Shown here: one piece after another, positions 10,138 through 21,220 of the stretch
Position numbering within the stretch: position 1 is the stretch's first letter
Layout of the letters: each line of letters starts with the position of its first letter
Assembly (NCBI GenBank): GCA_037903475.1
Contig: JBAJFG010000370.1
Coordinates: 2,222,501-2,286,500, forward strand
Origin: Ancylostoma caninum
Taxonomy: Eukaryota; Nematoda; Chromadorea; Rhabditida; Ancylostomatidae
Direction: 5' to 3'
Length of the DNA: 64,000 nucleotides
Position numbers and translations under genes: made by a program
The notes under the pieces: generated by a model
Database searches by the model: none
Seen by the model: the letters and a program-made list of their open reading frames with translations, nothing else
What the model was told of the DNA's origin: nothing

Positions 10138-10412
10138 ACAGTGGACGGCAATGGCGGTGGCCCATCTGCGGCCTCGAGAAGGACGCCGCGCAACCGCACC
10201 GCGCGCGCTGGGATCGGTGTCGTCTGCCGTCGGAATGCTATTTCTAAGCTTTTTCCTTCCCGATTTGGTCAAAAATCCTTGAAATCGGGTAGAAAAGCTG
10301 CTAGAAATAGCATAACAGCAGCAGAAAACATCGGTTACGGCACGCGCGGCGCGGTTGCGCGACGTCCTTCTCGAGGCCGCAAATGGGCCACCGCCATTGC
10401 CGTCCACTGTAC
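10138..10412. mobile_element. MITE family S, copy 1
   Basis: This is a 275-bp hairpin element with arms of about 70 bp: TACAGTGGACGGCAATGGCG at the left and GCCATTGCCGTCCACTGTA at the right. Inner arms pair through CGGCCTCGAGAAGGAC/GTCCTTCTCGAGGCCG. Two more copies sit at 62895-63168 and 63167-63442. There is no transposase; open frames across it are side effects of the GC-rich arms. Confidence 0.85.
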
Positions 10413-10576
10413 AGTGTGTTTTTCCGGGAGTAAAATCGCGCGCGATCTGATCCATTCCAATAGATCAAATTCTCAGTCGAAAGACCACGTGAAAGCGGAG
10501 GTTCCAGCAATTCGCACGTAGCCTTTGTACTGGGTCCGCAATTGCACCGATTTTACTCCCGGAAAAACACCCTGTA
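10411..10576. mobile_element. MITE family T, copy 1
   Basis: It abuts family S through a shared TA. The ends are CAGTGTGTTTTTCCGGGAGT and ACTCCCGGAAAAACACCCTG. The core has GATCTGATCCATTCC and GAAAGACCACGTGA. A second copy is at 61480-61647. Confidence 0.8.
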
Positions 10577-10607
10577 CCATTTTCCAAGCCTGCTCAGACA
10601 ATGGATC

Positions 10608-10727
10608 GAGCTGACCGCGGTACCAATATTTGGCGGACCGTAGCCAACTCCGCGGTCAGCCAAATAATTAAGCGCGGTCCGCCAGATATCGGTGCGCGGT
10701 CAGCCCGCGAAAGATCCGCGGTCAGCC
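10608..10727. repeat. Cluster 1 of GCGGTCAGCC motifs
   Basis: Direct motifs lie at 10652, 10696 and 10718. An inverted CTGACCGCGG lies at 10610 and degenerate GCGGTCCGCC forms lie between. The spacers are unrelated. Confidence 0.6.
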
Positions 10728-11220
10728 CGTCGAAGTGATGTCGTGGCGTGCTCATAACGGCAGTAATAGTTACTGATGATGTGTGGACGATATTTTTGCG
10801 ATCAAATTCAACATTCGCCAAAAAATCTCCCCCTTTATCGTTGGAAATTGCGCAGTACAAACAATTTCGAAAAATAGAAAGGCCAACATCACCAGAATTT
10901 ATTCGTATTCTTCAGATTATGTGCTTAAAACTTTCTCCTTTTGTAGCCGTTTACAAAATGCATAATTGTAGCAGTTCATAAAGTGCATAATATTAATTAC
11001 TAAGCTCTCTTGATGAGAGCTTCACTCCAAAAATATCTAGAGAGTGGCACCCACTCCCCCACCGAATTGTGGTGGATTCCACTCTTCAGCAAAAAATAGG
11101 TTACTTCTTAATTTCTTCGGCATTTTCAGAGAATGATTGCCGTTTCATATACATCCCTCTTATCACCGTCACTATGTTCACAAAGGTAGCATCGTACATT
11201 GTGCGGGTTCTACGGGCCGA

Positions 11221-11404
11221 ATTTGGCTGACCGCGGACACTACCGCGGTCAGCCAAATTTTCGACGAAGGACCGCGGTCAGCCAAACTTCCGAATAACGA
11301 CCGCGGTCAGCCAGCTTTCTGTGCGCGGTCAGCCCGTTCCGCATATCATGGTACCGCGGTCAGCCCGCGGAGCACACTTTGGTACCGCGGTCAGCCCGTT
11401 CCAT
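11221..11404. repeat. Cluster 2 of GCGGTCAGCC motifs
   Basis: Six direct copies of CGCGGTCAGCC occur at about 11244, 11274, 11303, 11325, 11356 and 11387, and one inverted copy (GGCTGACCGC) at 11225. The spacing is 20-31 bp with non-conserved spacers. The layout resembles cluster 1, with an inverted copy at the left. The two clusters bracket about 490 bp, as subterminal repeats of one transposon would. It is not a CRISPR: the repeats are too short and this is a nuclear nematode sequence. Confidence 0.65.
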
Positions 11405-12165
11405 TGTCTGAGTGGGTCGCTACCAGTGGAGAAAATTTCAGGATCAAAAATATTGTCTATGTTTGCAAATGAACTGCCGATTCATGTGAACCACCGATTT
11501 TTTCAATTTCTTCTTTCCCATGTTTTGAAGATCGATTATGCTTGTCTAAAGGCTTTTTCCGCATTCTGTATATTGGCACTCACAGAATCGCGCCATACGA
11601 TCTACAGTCTGTCGCAAACGATGGGGCCCCTGACACAGTCAGAAGATCCAGTTCACGATCCTTTCTACCACTTTACCACCTCTACCATAATTTCCGTTCT
11701 ATTCGCTGAGTTTCTTCACCAATTTTATTCAAAACAGCTGATCATTGTCAGCAGCCCCTCTCCTGGATACCCTGACCATGTCCGCGGCCCCGTCGTTTCG
11801 GATAGACATTACATCCTGCATATCATAGCCAACCATCTAGCCATCAATAATATACTTATTCATCCATGACTATTTGCTAGAGATAACAAATGGATGGAGG
11901 GTGTGCGTTGCGGAAGAACGCAACCACAGAACTAATAGACTATGCGTTTGAAATAGTTTTATGAATTCCTGGATCATTCCCTACTCGCAATTTTCAGAAA
12001 CAGATGAGTTCAATTGCCTGCACGTCTTCTTGTCGTCCAGTGTGCTTCACAGCAGTGCGTCTTTTTCACAAATATTCTGCGAAATGTAGGAAAACAGGAA
12101 GGCTTGGCGGTACGTGGAGTCGTTTTTTTTGAACCTGTATTGCGATTTGTAATGTAATAATTGTA
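11405..12165. other. Gene-free stretch
   Basis: I see no exon chain, terminal repeat or RNA gene. The long + frame to 11869 has no recognisable motif. Confidence 0.3.
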
Positions 12166-12394
12166 AAAAGTTATTCATGCTTGCGGCGCGTCAAAGTTTA
12201 CGCGCCTAGACAAAACTCCACGAAGTTTTCGCCGACCCAAAGCGGCGAAAATGGAAACGCGGTTTGTTCGCGCGGCAGTCGCAACGGCGAAACTAGGAAC
12301 AGTGCTAACCTGCCAGGATTTGTCTTCTATCTCATTCCTTTGCACTGTGTATCGGCGCGTAAACTTCGACGCGCCGCAAGCATGAATAACTTTT
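12166..12394. mobile_element. MITE with AAAAGTTATTCATGC ends
   Basis: The 229-bp element has terminal arms AAAAGTTATTCATGCTTGCG and CGCAAGCATGAATAACTTTT, continued inward by GGCGCGTCAAAGTTTACGCG against its complement. A further inner pair is TTCGCCG...CGGCGAA. It directly adjoins the next MITE at TTTTAA. Only one copy is seen in the window. Confidence 0.75.
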
Positions 12395-12824
12395 AAAGGC
12401 AGCACTCACGGAAATTTTCACTTCTGAAATGAGTCACTTACCATGCAGCCGGCCGCTGGACAATCGCAACAGTAAGTTGAACACCTTGATTGGCCGCCTA
12501 CCTGCGAAGATACTGCCGTGGACACATCTGCCGCAGTGGACATTATGGTTCCGTTGCGCCAACTAACGCCGTTGACAGGGTGTGTGCATGTGGTTCAGAG
12601 GGGGCTTGTTTATGAAATTCGTACCATTTGCAGGGCTCCGTGGCGGGACCCATCACGGAACACTCGTCCTCGCTGTGGACACGCATGAAGTACCGCCATC
12701 ATTTTTTGTGTTTTTCGCGTGTTTCACGCTACTTCATCGTTGTTAATGAGTTCGATGTCCCTAAAAACCCCAATATACCGCGAGATCTCCAACCCAAAAA
12801 TTTCCGTGAGTGCTGCCTTTAAGG
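12393..12824. mobile_element. MITE family N (TTAAAGGCAG ends)
   Basis: The ends are TTAAAGGCAGCACTCACGG and CCGTGAGTGCTGCCTTTAA, extending to GAAATTTTC/AAAATTTCC. The 432-bp interior is unrelated to families K, L and F but shares their terminal TTAAAGGCAG. Confidence 0.75.
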
Positions 12825-13017
12825 CTTAGCCGAATGTAAGAGACACCAGTGGTTAGAAATCCCTTGTATGCGTCACACAACCAGTAGCGCAACTAACTCA
12901 AACACAAAGCGGGAAAGCCGATCAAGAAGGAGGATCAATAAATGTACAGCAGGGCTGTGCGTTAATAACGAAACGAATTAATGCATTAACGCGCAACGGT
13001 CATTTTGTCCTAACGCT

Positions 13018-13162
13018 TTGCGGCGCTTTGTCTCGGACCAGTGTGCCACGTTACCTTTGGGCCAACTAAACCTTGAAAAAAATTAATCCCGAGCCAAAGC
13101 GCCGCTTCGCAGCGCTTTGCCTCGTATCCAGGTTCCACGTTACTTTTGGGCCAAGTAAACTT
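13018..13162. repeat. Diverged low-copy relative of the 42.7-51.9 kb satellite
   Basis: Two imperfect units are visible: GTGCCACGTTACCTTTGGGC, then AACCTTGAAAAAAATTAATC, CGAGCCAAAGCGCCGCTTCG, and again CCACGTTACTTTTGGGCCAA. These match the satellite monomer blocks in order. The right end, GGGCCAAGTAAACTT, corresponds to the satellite right edge GGGCTAGGTAAACTC at 51929. Homology resumes after the foldback insertion at 13926. Confidence 0.75.
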
Positions 13163-13925
13163 ACAGTCCTTCTGCGCAATCGGTAGAAAGTTTTCGAGCG
13201 CCTCGAACCTGCGGCGCGTACGCGGCGCGGCCCGCTGGTAACAGCGGTCCGGTGTCCTCGATCAGCTGTTCGAGGACACCGGCCCAGGTATACGCTTTTC
13301 GTCTATTTTCCCGTATGCCCCGTTCTTTGCAGGTATCTTTTTTCTTTGCTTTTCAATGTTTTTTCATTTGTTTTTGGTCCTGTAGAAAGCTGCTTGTCCC
13401 AGGTAGCCTCTTCCTTTTGGGAAAGAGGACCCTGAGACGTGGTGGCTGGTAACGGGGCCTTTTATTTTGTTCGGAATCTTTGACGTTCCGTCCCTATTCG
13501 CATGGTCGCCGTTTTTTCCTTGTTTTCCTCGCATGTTTTTTCTCAATAAGAGGCTCCGTTATCAGCCGCCACGTCCCAGGGTCCTCTTTCCTAAAAAGAA
13601 GAGGCTACCTGGGACGAGCTGCTTTCTACGGGGCCAAAAACGAATGAAAAAACATTGAGAAGCAAAGAAAAACGATACCTGCAAAAAACGAGGCATGTAA
13701 GGGCGCCCGATCAATATCGGTCAGCCACAGGCCTCGACAGTCCAAAGTACTCCAATTAATAGAGAAAATAGACGAAAAGCACCTAGCTGGGCAAATGCCT
13801 GACGAAAGGTGTCCTCGGACAGCTGATCGAGGGCGCCGGACCGCTGTTACCAGCGGGCTGCGCCGCGCACGCGCCGCAGGCTCGGCGCGCTCGAAAATTT
13901 TCTACCGATTGCGCAGAAGGACTAT
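13163..13925. mobile_element. Foldback element family X, copy 1
   Basis: A 763-bp element is organised as nested inverted repeats. The ends are ACAGTCCTTCTGCGCAATCG and CGATTGCGCAGAAGGACT. The inner arms pair through GGTGTCCTCGATCAGCTG with its complement, and then GTAGAAAGCTGCTTGTCCC with GGGACGAGCTGCTTTCTAC. It is inserted inside the satellite-related repeat. A second copy with the same ends is at 29545-30023. Confidence 0.8.
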
Positions 13926-13985
13926 AAGAATCATCACGAAGTGCAACTTCGCCGCGCTTCGCGGATGACAGTGATTTTCATGGCC
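13926..13985. repeat. Right part of the interrupted satellite-related repeat
   Basis: ATCATCACGAAGTGCAACTTC followed by GCCGCGCTTCGCGGATGACA and GTGATTTTC matches 51935-51994 beside the satellite array. It places the foldback insertion inside a once-continuous repeat. Confidence 0.7.
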
Positions 13986-14148
13986 TTTGTCCGCTTGGGA
14001 GGTTAACCCTTGTCACGATCACAGTATTATAGAAAGACTTTTGTCATGTTGGTCAATGTACGAAACGACGGTGTATAGTGAACATGATGTAATGGAGTTT
14101 CTTCCAGCTTCGCTCCTGAACTTGATGTGCATTAAACCCTTATTAATA

Positions 14149-14386
14149 TAGTCTGTCCGAAACGACGAGTCCGCCCACGCACGCGAGGATCGAGAGGCGG
14201 CGCGGCTGGGACGGGTGCTGTTAGCTGCCACGTCGTCCACATCACAGCCAAGTCACTGGTCAGTACCATAAAGATAACGATGAAACGTGATACGCAGATC
14301 AGGGATGATGACGTGGAGCGCTGGCAAACGTGGCAGCCTCTCGATGCCCGCGTGCGTGGGCGGACTCGTCGTTTCGGACAGATTAT
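14149..14386. mobile_element. MITE family P, copy 2
   Basis: The copy is full length, from TATAGTCTGTCCGAAACGAC to GTCGTTTCGGACAGATTAT. Its orientation is reversed relative to copy 1 (the core reads GATAACGATGAAACGTGATA). Confidence 0.85.
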
Positions 14387-16118
14387 GCCGTAGTATCACG
14401 TGCCTGTGTGCGCAGTCGAGCATTAACTCACAAAATTAATCCGGGATTGAATTCTGCTGCAAAGGAACAACGATAAACGTGGCAATTCAAATTTGCTGTC
14501 GTATTGGAGGACGGTAAATGTGGTTGTTATACGGGCGAAGGAGGGTGGGGGGGGGAAGGGGTGGGGTGGCCAGACCCGTAGATTATACGCAATTTATAGG
14601 GAAGATTTCGTATTTGGACTCAGCTAATGATTAGTTTTGCTTATTTGCTAATTTTTTTTTTAAATTCCGCATGTGTGAAGATTTTGCTCATACCTCAAGT
14701 GGCTGCCTCACCCCACTTTCTAGCGTCCCGAAAGGGCTCTAGTCTTCAGGAAACAATTAGGTTGAAACCTTGCATAGAGCGGTTATTTCAGATGCTGTGC
14801 AGTAGAATCGCATCCACTTCATATAATTACCCCATTTTAAGAGAATTAGTAGGTGTACGGTAGGTATAGTATCTTACAGAACTTTCTAAAACTGCGCGTA
14901 GATGGTTATTTGAGGGGCTCAACACGACTATTTACTTACTAGTCAGTATAAGTGATGAGTTGCTAAAGTGGGTTAGTTGCAAAAACTATTAGCCCCTTTT
15001 TGTCTAGCGTCCCGGTTCCCACCTAATCACGAGAACCCCCGTCTCGGCCCCAAGAAACAAACACACAAAGAAAATAGAAATGAGAAACAAATGAGCACAG
15101 ATATCAAGCGACTGACGCTTGATACAAATGGACCACACAAAGAAAATAAAAACTTTATTTAAAAAACTATTACTCACGATCCGGGGAGAACACCCGGAAA
15201 GAATACAGACACAGAAAAAATATAGGCGGCCTTCAGTGGCCGCGGGTGGAGCAGCAGTCGGTCGACGGACGAATTCGGACAAGAAAATCCAAGAAGTGAT
15301 TACCTAGATCGCGGGACCCCTTCGTTTTCGCGGGTTTTCTTTTGGCGATCCTCACGCGGCGGGTCGATTCAAAAAGATTGATCTCGCGCCCGGCCCTCTG
15401 TGATCTCTCGACCCCCCGCGGACTATTCTCAAACCGTACAGATGGAACATAGTATAGAATTTTTATAGTATAGAATGGGCAAATAAATACGGGATAAACT
15501 GACTTGCTCATCTAATTGCGGCTGGTGTGGGTACGTCATTGCCCCCACCCCTGTTACGTAACCAGGAGCGAGGCGACAGTTGCATCAGATATTAGGAGTG
15601 TTTATACTTTTTCGCGACGCGACGGCGTCGCAGCGACGGCCACGACACGCGCGACGCGAAAGATAGCGAAGCCGTCGCGTCGCTCCGTCGCGCCATGCTG
15701 AACGTCGCATTTTTTTCATTTTTTTCATCGCAATTTACGTACATACGCAAATTACATGCACACCCCGATTTAGCGGGGATCATGAGTTTCCACGGACTGT
15801 TTTGAACCTCATTTTACCATTTGTGGTCTGGAATGTTCAGAAAAAGTTCTCAGGGATTTTCAATGGTGATCTTTGCGATGGCTGCAATTTTGCGCGGTGT
15901 TCTTCGCCAAGGATGTTTGTTTCCAGTATGTGGAAGAACGCATTGCGGGTCTTTCTGATTTATTTGTTCAGAGATTTTTTTTGCATTTGAGTCATCAGAA
16001 TGGTTTTCTTCTATGCATACATTGTTGTAGTCCCGTGTTTCGACGCTTTGTGTTTTTCCCCGTTCACGTCTGTTCTGGTAGTACTGACAGGGATTTCTTT
16101 GGAGGTATACGTTGTTCT
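14387..16118. other. Gene-free stretch; possible solo LTR and MITE fragment
   Basis: At 15000-15520 the minus strand shows a TATA-like CTATAAAAA, a GC-rich leader and AATAAAG-type signals, reminiscent of a solo LTR, but no duplicated flank was found. At 15597-15700 a GC-rich patch (CGACGCGACGGCGTCGC) starts with GGAGTGTTTATACTT. That phrase is repeated, inverted, at 24397-24420. Poly-G runs lie at 14549-14556. No exon chain is seen. Confidence 0.25.
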
Positions 16119-16495
16119 ATAAGGTTCGGGCCGGGCAAGTTTGAAATGAGTGGAAGTAAAGAAATCACCGATTAACGGCTCTCCACAATCACACCAGCAA
16201 CACGGAAAAGTTTATTATACGAACACAAAGAATAAATAATAACTACTATTGATCACGGGTAAGTGGAGATGAAGAATGAAGGTTTCGGTTGAATTGACGT
16301 TGGTCGGAAAGAAGGAATACAGTCGAGGGTTCCGCGAGTAGTACTAGATGGGGGCTGCAGGGGCGTCGAGTGATTCCTCGGTTCTGCATCCTGGATGAAT
16401 CCAGAACCCGCTTTATAGTTGCGGATTCGCCCCAATCACTCGCCTCTTGGCGGGACGATCGTTTGATCTATCCCGCAGCATCCTAGCTCGCCACA
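16119..16495 (-). repeat. 3' LTR of the gypsy-like element
   Basis: On the minus strand it begins TGTGGCGAGCTAGGATGC and ends CGAACCTTAT. It is 377 bp, 10 bp longer than the other LTR because of one indel near 16195-16205. Other differences are single bases, so the insertion is not ancient. Confidence 0.9.
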
Positions 16496-17358
16496 TGCTC
16501 CCCCTCGGATGCCAGTGCCCTCACTGGCACGAGCTCTATAGGCTTCAGTTCCGGAATTGGAGCCGCTGTTCCCACACGGCGTCTGTTAGTCTCGTACAAA
16601 GTTTTGGCACAAGCAACTGAGCAGTCCGAACCGTAGTAGAAAAGACATGCTTCCGGGACTCCAATTTCACAGAAAACTCGTCCCGTTTCAACTCTTGAAC
16701 TCGCTGTTTTCACACATTGGCCTGGACCAGCTCTCTTTTTTATGGTCTCATCCAGCATTGACCATATTTCGGCCATCTTCTTCCATACTCCGGCGTTCCT
16801 CTAGACCAGTGGAGGCCATGCGGTTATCACTCGTCCTCCCTCCTCAAACAGCTGATCGCAAGCCTTTATTACTTCATAAATCTCGCCATCCGCAAACCGT
16901 TCATCAGCTGGCCACACGATTATCCAAGTCTTATGCGTTTTCCACTCATTCAGGGCCTCTCGTAACTGCGCGAACGTCGTCGTGACCTTTGTAGAGATTC
17001 CTCTTTTTGGCCCATCCTTCTCCAGCAACGCTGCACTTGCCGGAGCCGCAAATGCGGTCGGCCCTTCCTTAATCGGCCTTCGCTCCTTTTCTTCCGTCTC
17101 GAGCTCCTGCTTCAGCTTCTTCAACGCCGAATCGTATGTCTTTTCGAATCCAAAAGCTTCAATTTTTTCGTGCTTCTTCACTCCTTCAGTAACACAGATG
17201 AATTCCGTCCAATCCAGGCAGCGGTCGTATGCCACTCGAAGAACTTTTCCCAAGGCCTCTTCATCTAGGCACACTGCCCCTCCTTCCAGAACTTGATCTT
17301 CGAGGCCATGTCGATGTCCGTTCTCACAAAAATGCTCGCTGCCTTCCACGCATTCCAC
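16483..17358 (-). pseudogene. Extra ORF downstream of integrase, unknown function
   Basis: This frame overlaps the integrase ORF by about 94 bp in a different phase and runs to the 3' LTR. An amber codon at 16801 interrupts it; the same frame resumes and is open to 16483. The first part is charged (KKLKQELETEEKERR around residues 70-85). It is followed by a segment with WIIVWPADERF and GGRVITAWPP, then a cysteine-containing tail. I see no signal peptide, membrane span or fusion motif, so it does not look like an envelope gene. It could be a C-terminal extension of Pol or an independent accessory protein. The family is unknown to me. Confidence 0.6.
16496..16508 (-). other. Polypurine tract
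   Basis: On the minus strand CCGAGGGGGAGCA lies immediately before the 3' LTR start TGTGG, the expected plus-strand priming site. Confidence 0.75.
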
Positions 17359-18653
17359 AGCGATTCGATGGGTTGCTTCGCGACTGCTCCAGGGAATTGG
17401 ATCCCTTTCAAATCTCCGAGCTTGGTCTCGTTGAAGCAGCCGTCCTTACAAACGTATTGCAAATGTCCCTTCTTTGAGCGGATTGTTGCGCCTCTGAAAC
17501 AAGAAACCATTACTTTATTGACCTTTACCTTACATTTTCTCCCTCTTTTTCCTCTAGTAGTCACAGTATCCACTCGATCATCTGGAATGCAAGGGGGTAC
17601 AATCCTTAACATGTCAAACTGTACCCATACCGGTTCAGAATTTTCGCCTATTCTAGTGATGAGGGCAGAATTCTGGCTTGTTTCCAGCACTCGAAACGGC
17701 CCAGCCCACTCACTAACCAATTTTGGGTGCGAATTCATGGCTTTTTCGTTCGGAGACAAAAGATACACCCTGTCACCCACTTTTGCATGCTTTTTCACGT
17801 CCGTCTTATTGCGACTATCATAAGTCCTCTTCATTTTCTCCCTAACGCGGTCATTATACTCCTTGACTCGTTCGTGGGTCTCTGCTATCCCTTGCAAAAG
17901 CTGCGCCTTGTAGTCCTCCAAACTCTTATCCATCATATACCACGAAATACCACCATTGGGCACTACCGCAGACGGAAAATTTGGGCCCATACCAAGCAGA
18001 ATGAAGTACGGACTTTCCCCTGTGGAGCTATGAGGAGTTAAATTGTACACCATCATGCAAAATGGCAGGCGTACGTCCCATTCCATTGGAAGAACCGTAC
18101 TCCTTCTCAGCATCACTACTATCGTCCCGTTCAGTCTTTCCGTGATTCCATTTTCCCGAGGGTTATACCCCTTGGTTGTCACGTGTTCGATTCTCGTGAT
18201 TTTCGTCAGCACAGCCATTATTTTATTCTCGAACTCTCCGCCTTTGTCTGACAAAATGGTTTTAGGCGAGCGACAGCCTTCTGCTATCCACCTCAGGAAC
18301 AGCACTTTTGCCACTGTTTCCGCCGACTTGTCCGGCACGGGATATGCAGCTGCGTACTTTGAGAAATGGTCAATCACAGTGACCGCATATCTATTTCCAC
18401 TTGCTGTCAACCCTAATTCTAACACATCTACCCCTATAATCTCGTACGGCTTCGCTGTCACAATAGGCCTCAAAGGTGGAATAATAGCAGCTCTAGGGTT
18501 ATGCCACAAAACATTTTTGGCATTCCTTCGTCCATCTGCTGATATCCGCAAGCATGTTTGGCCAGAAGATCTCCTTCCTGAGCCTATTCCATAGCTTATG
18601 GGCACTGAAATGTCCTGCGAAAGTCCCTGCGTGCGCCTCATGGAAAATCTCAT
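17265..18653 (-). pseudogene. Integrase core and C-terminal domain of the gypsy-like element
   Basis: The frame contains the DDE triad: Asp in IIGVDVLELG, Asp in TILSDKGGEF, and Glu in ENGITERLNGT, with the usual 35-residue spacing between the last two. A GPY/F-type module (EWAGPFRVLE) follows, then a basic tail (TRGKRGRKCKVKVNK). The upstream zinc-binding domain is in another frame (around 18500-18620), so an indel near the A/T-rich run at 18507-18520 has separated them. The family role is integration of the cDNA copy. Confidence 0.85.
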
Positions 18654-21220
18654 ACCGCGCGCTCTTGGGTACCACCATGACCAGTCGTCCGTCCTCCTGA
18701 TACATTTTCAGTCCCCCATTCTCGATCTCGAAATCTGCCACTTTCACAAACTTCCTCCATCCTGGCACATTCACGACAGCACTCAAATTCCCATTCATTA
18801 GCTCCTCTATTACTGGACCAAAATCCGGGTCATTTTCTAGCTCTCGCAACCACTTACTTTTTTCTTGCGCGGTAACCCTATTAACGATAGCTTCGTTCAA
18901 CCCCTGGATCGACTCCCAGGAATCACATTGCGCTGTACCTCTACTCAAAGCGTCTGCTACCACATTTGCCTTGCCCTTGACGTACTTTATCTCGAGGTTG
19001 TAACGCTGCATCTCAAGCGACCATCGCAACACCCGTGCTGATACATTACTGCGATTAAATAGTGCTGTCAACGGCTGATGATCGGTCAGAACTACTGTGG
19101 GGAGCCCATAGATGAACATGTGAAAGCGTCTGACCGCGAAGACCACCGCCAATGCTTCCAAGTCTGTGACATGATACCGCCGCTCCGCCTTGCTCAGACC
19201 TTTGGACGCGAAGTACACCGGGTGCAAATGTCGATCTTCTTCTTCCTGAGACATAACTGCGCCTAATCCTGTTGTAGATGCGTCCGTACAGATCACAAAA
19301 GGTCGCGAACCATCTCTTGCCTTTTCTATGTCCGGCTGCATTAGAACTAGGGCTGTCATTATCATCTTCTTTACCCTATCGAAGGCTTCCTCATGCTCGG
19401 CTGACCATTTCCACACAGATTTCGATGACGTTAGCGCAAACAGACATCCTGCTATCTTGGAAAACCCCAGGCAGAATTTTCGGTAAAACGAGGCCATACC
19501 GAGAAAAGTCCTCAGTTCCTTAGCGTTTTTTCGGCACCTCGTATTCGCTTATTGCCTCCACTTTCTTGGGATCCATATGAACTCCCTCACTGTCGATAAC
19601 ATGTCCAAGAAAACTTACTTGGGTTTGCATAAGGACACACTTTTGCGCTTTCAGCCTCAGCCCAGCATCTTTCGAACGCGCGCAGACCTGCCTAAGCAAC
19701 TCAATATGCTTCTCCCGTGTATCCGTGCAGATGATGATATCATCGATGTAACAGAAAACTTCGGCTCCAAGAAGATCATGCAGAACGGAATCCATGAGTC
19801 GTTGGAAAACCGGAGGGCTCGTGCTCAAACCGAATGGTGTTACCCGAAACTGGAACAAGCCCTCGGTCGTTTTTCGCGGATTTTTTTCGCACTTCAGCGG
19901 ATAGCGGTATTTGCCAATAACCGCTGCAAAGGTCCAGCGTCGAGAAAAACCTTTTCCCAGCCAGACTCTGTAAGACAGCGTCTATAGTTGGCAATGGGTA
20001 TGAGTCCAACTTGATCCTCTTATTTAGCTCCCTATAGTCCACGCAAAGCCTGAGACTACCATCCTTTCTCTCCACCAACACTATTGGGAATGCCCATGCC
20101 GAACTACTTTTCTCTATGATTTTTCTATTCTCCAGGTCTTCCAGGAGCTCTCTCAACTTCCTACGAATCCCTAAAGGCGCAGGTCTCGCTTTCATCTTTA
20201 TCGGCTTATTATCACCTGTGTCAATGTCCATTTCTACTCTATTGGTTTCCGTCAGCTCCCTATCACACACAGAAAAAGCATCCGGAAATTCATCCAATAC
20301 CGATTTTATCTCCTCACTCAACTGCTCTACTTTGGAACTTTCTCTCACTTGCTCATACAACATTTTCTGACGCGCTTCACCCTTGATGTCTTGGGCCGCG
20401 CTGTCCATCATGAGTGGATTCAGGTCTTCCCAACCCTCTTTCCACTTCTCTGTGCCCCAGTGGCCGATTTCTTCTCCCTCTCGGAGTACCATCGGCTCTT
20501 CACTATCGTTCATGATCGGAATATCCAGCTCTTGATCCCGAATCCTGTACACTCCGGCGGCTAAGCCATCCCCTTCTGGCCATACCACCCTTTCTTCCCT
20601 ATCACTACCCCCTTCGCACCGTGCCGATACTAGTGCTGACTCATGTGGGGGGACGTATATGCGTCTTGCCACTATCACCTTCCTACCCCGAATTTCCTCA
20701 CGTTCTTTCTCCTCGGGTGTCAGCATCAACTGCACTCCCAGCTGCACCAAGGAATTTGTACCCAACAGTACCTCATCATCCTTAACATCTGATATGTGGA
20801 ATGCTACCTCACTCTTCCTGCCACCTTCCAGCTCTACTACTATCTTCACTGCTCCCATAAAGTCCATTCTGTTGTTCGAGGCATCGTATACCGGTACCAT
20901 TTCGTTTTCCGGAATCACCTCGAGCCTATCCACATCTACACCTGTGTCTTTTGCACGGGCCAGCACACCCACGGGTATGATACTGATCATAGACCCCGTG
21001 TCCAGGATAGCCGGTAATCTTGTATTCAACAACTTGACCCATACGGAGAACTTTCCTCCCACCAAGGGTCTCTTTTCCTCCCTTTCGTTTGTTACTCTCA
21101 CTCCAAGGCTTCTTGCCTCCGCAATAATCTGTGCGAGTCTGCTGAGTTCTTGACTTTGCTCTCTCTTGCTCTGTTTGCTTCCTATTTGTTTCACTTGCGT
21201 CTGCTTCAGTGGACACTCTC
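18499..21220 (-). pseudogene. Protease, reverse transcriptase and RNase H of the gypsy-like element
   Basis: Three frames make up this region. At 21194-19776 are the protease (AILDTGSM, catalytic Asp near 21000) and RT fingers/palm with FSTLDLCSGYWQ. At 19858-19520 is the RT active site FCYIDDIIICTD (YxDD) and palm. At 19497-18499 are thumb, RNase H (ICTDASTTGLG; YHVTDLEALAVV; TDHQPLTALF; VVADALSRG) and the integrase HHCC finger ending ECQKC. Frame changes near 19800 and 19510 show indels. Catalytic residues are otherwise preserved, which fits a young but dead copy. Confidence 0.9.

Noticed and set aside
10141..10521. Arg-rich frames at 10141-10521 and 62726-63458
   Set aside because: They fall in the GC-rich arms of MITE family S and appear on both strands, as expected of inverted repeats.
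11221..11404. CRISPR-like array of short repeats with unique spacers
   Set aside because: Repeats are only about 11 bp, spacers vary in length, one copy is inverted, and the DNA is nematode nuclear.
15004..15511. Solo LTR on the minus strand
   Set aside because: TATA-like and AATAAA-like signals are present but no flanking duplication or second copy could be found.
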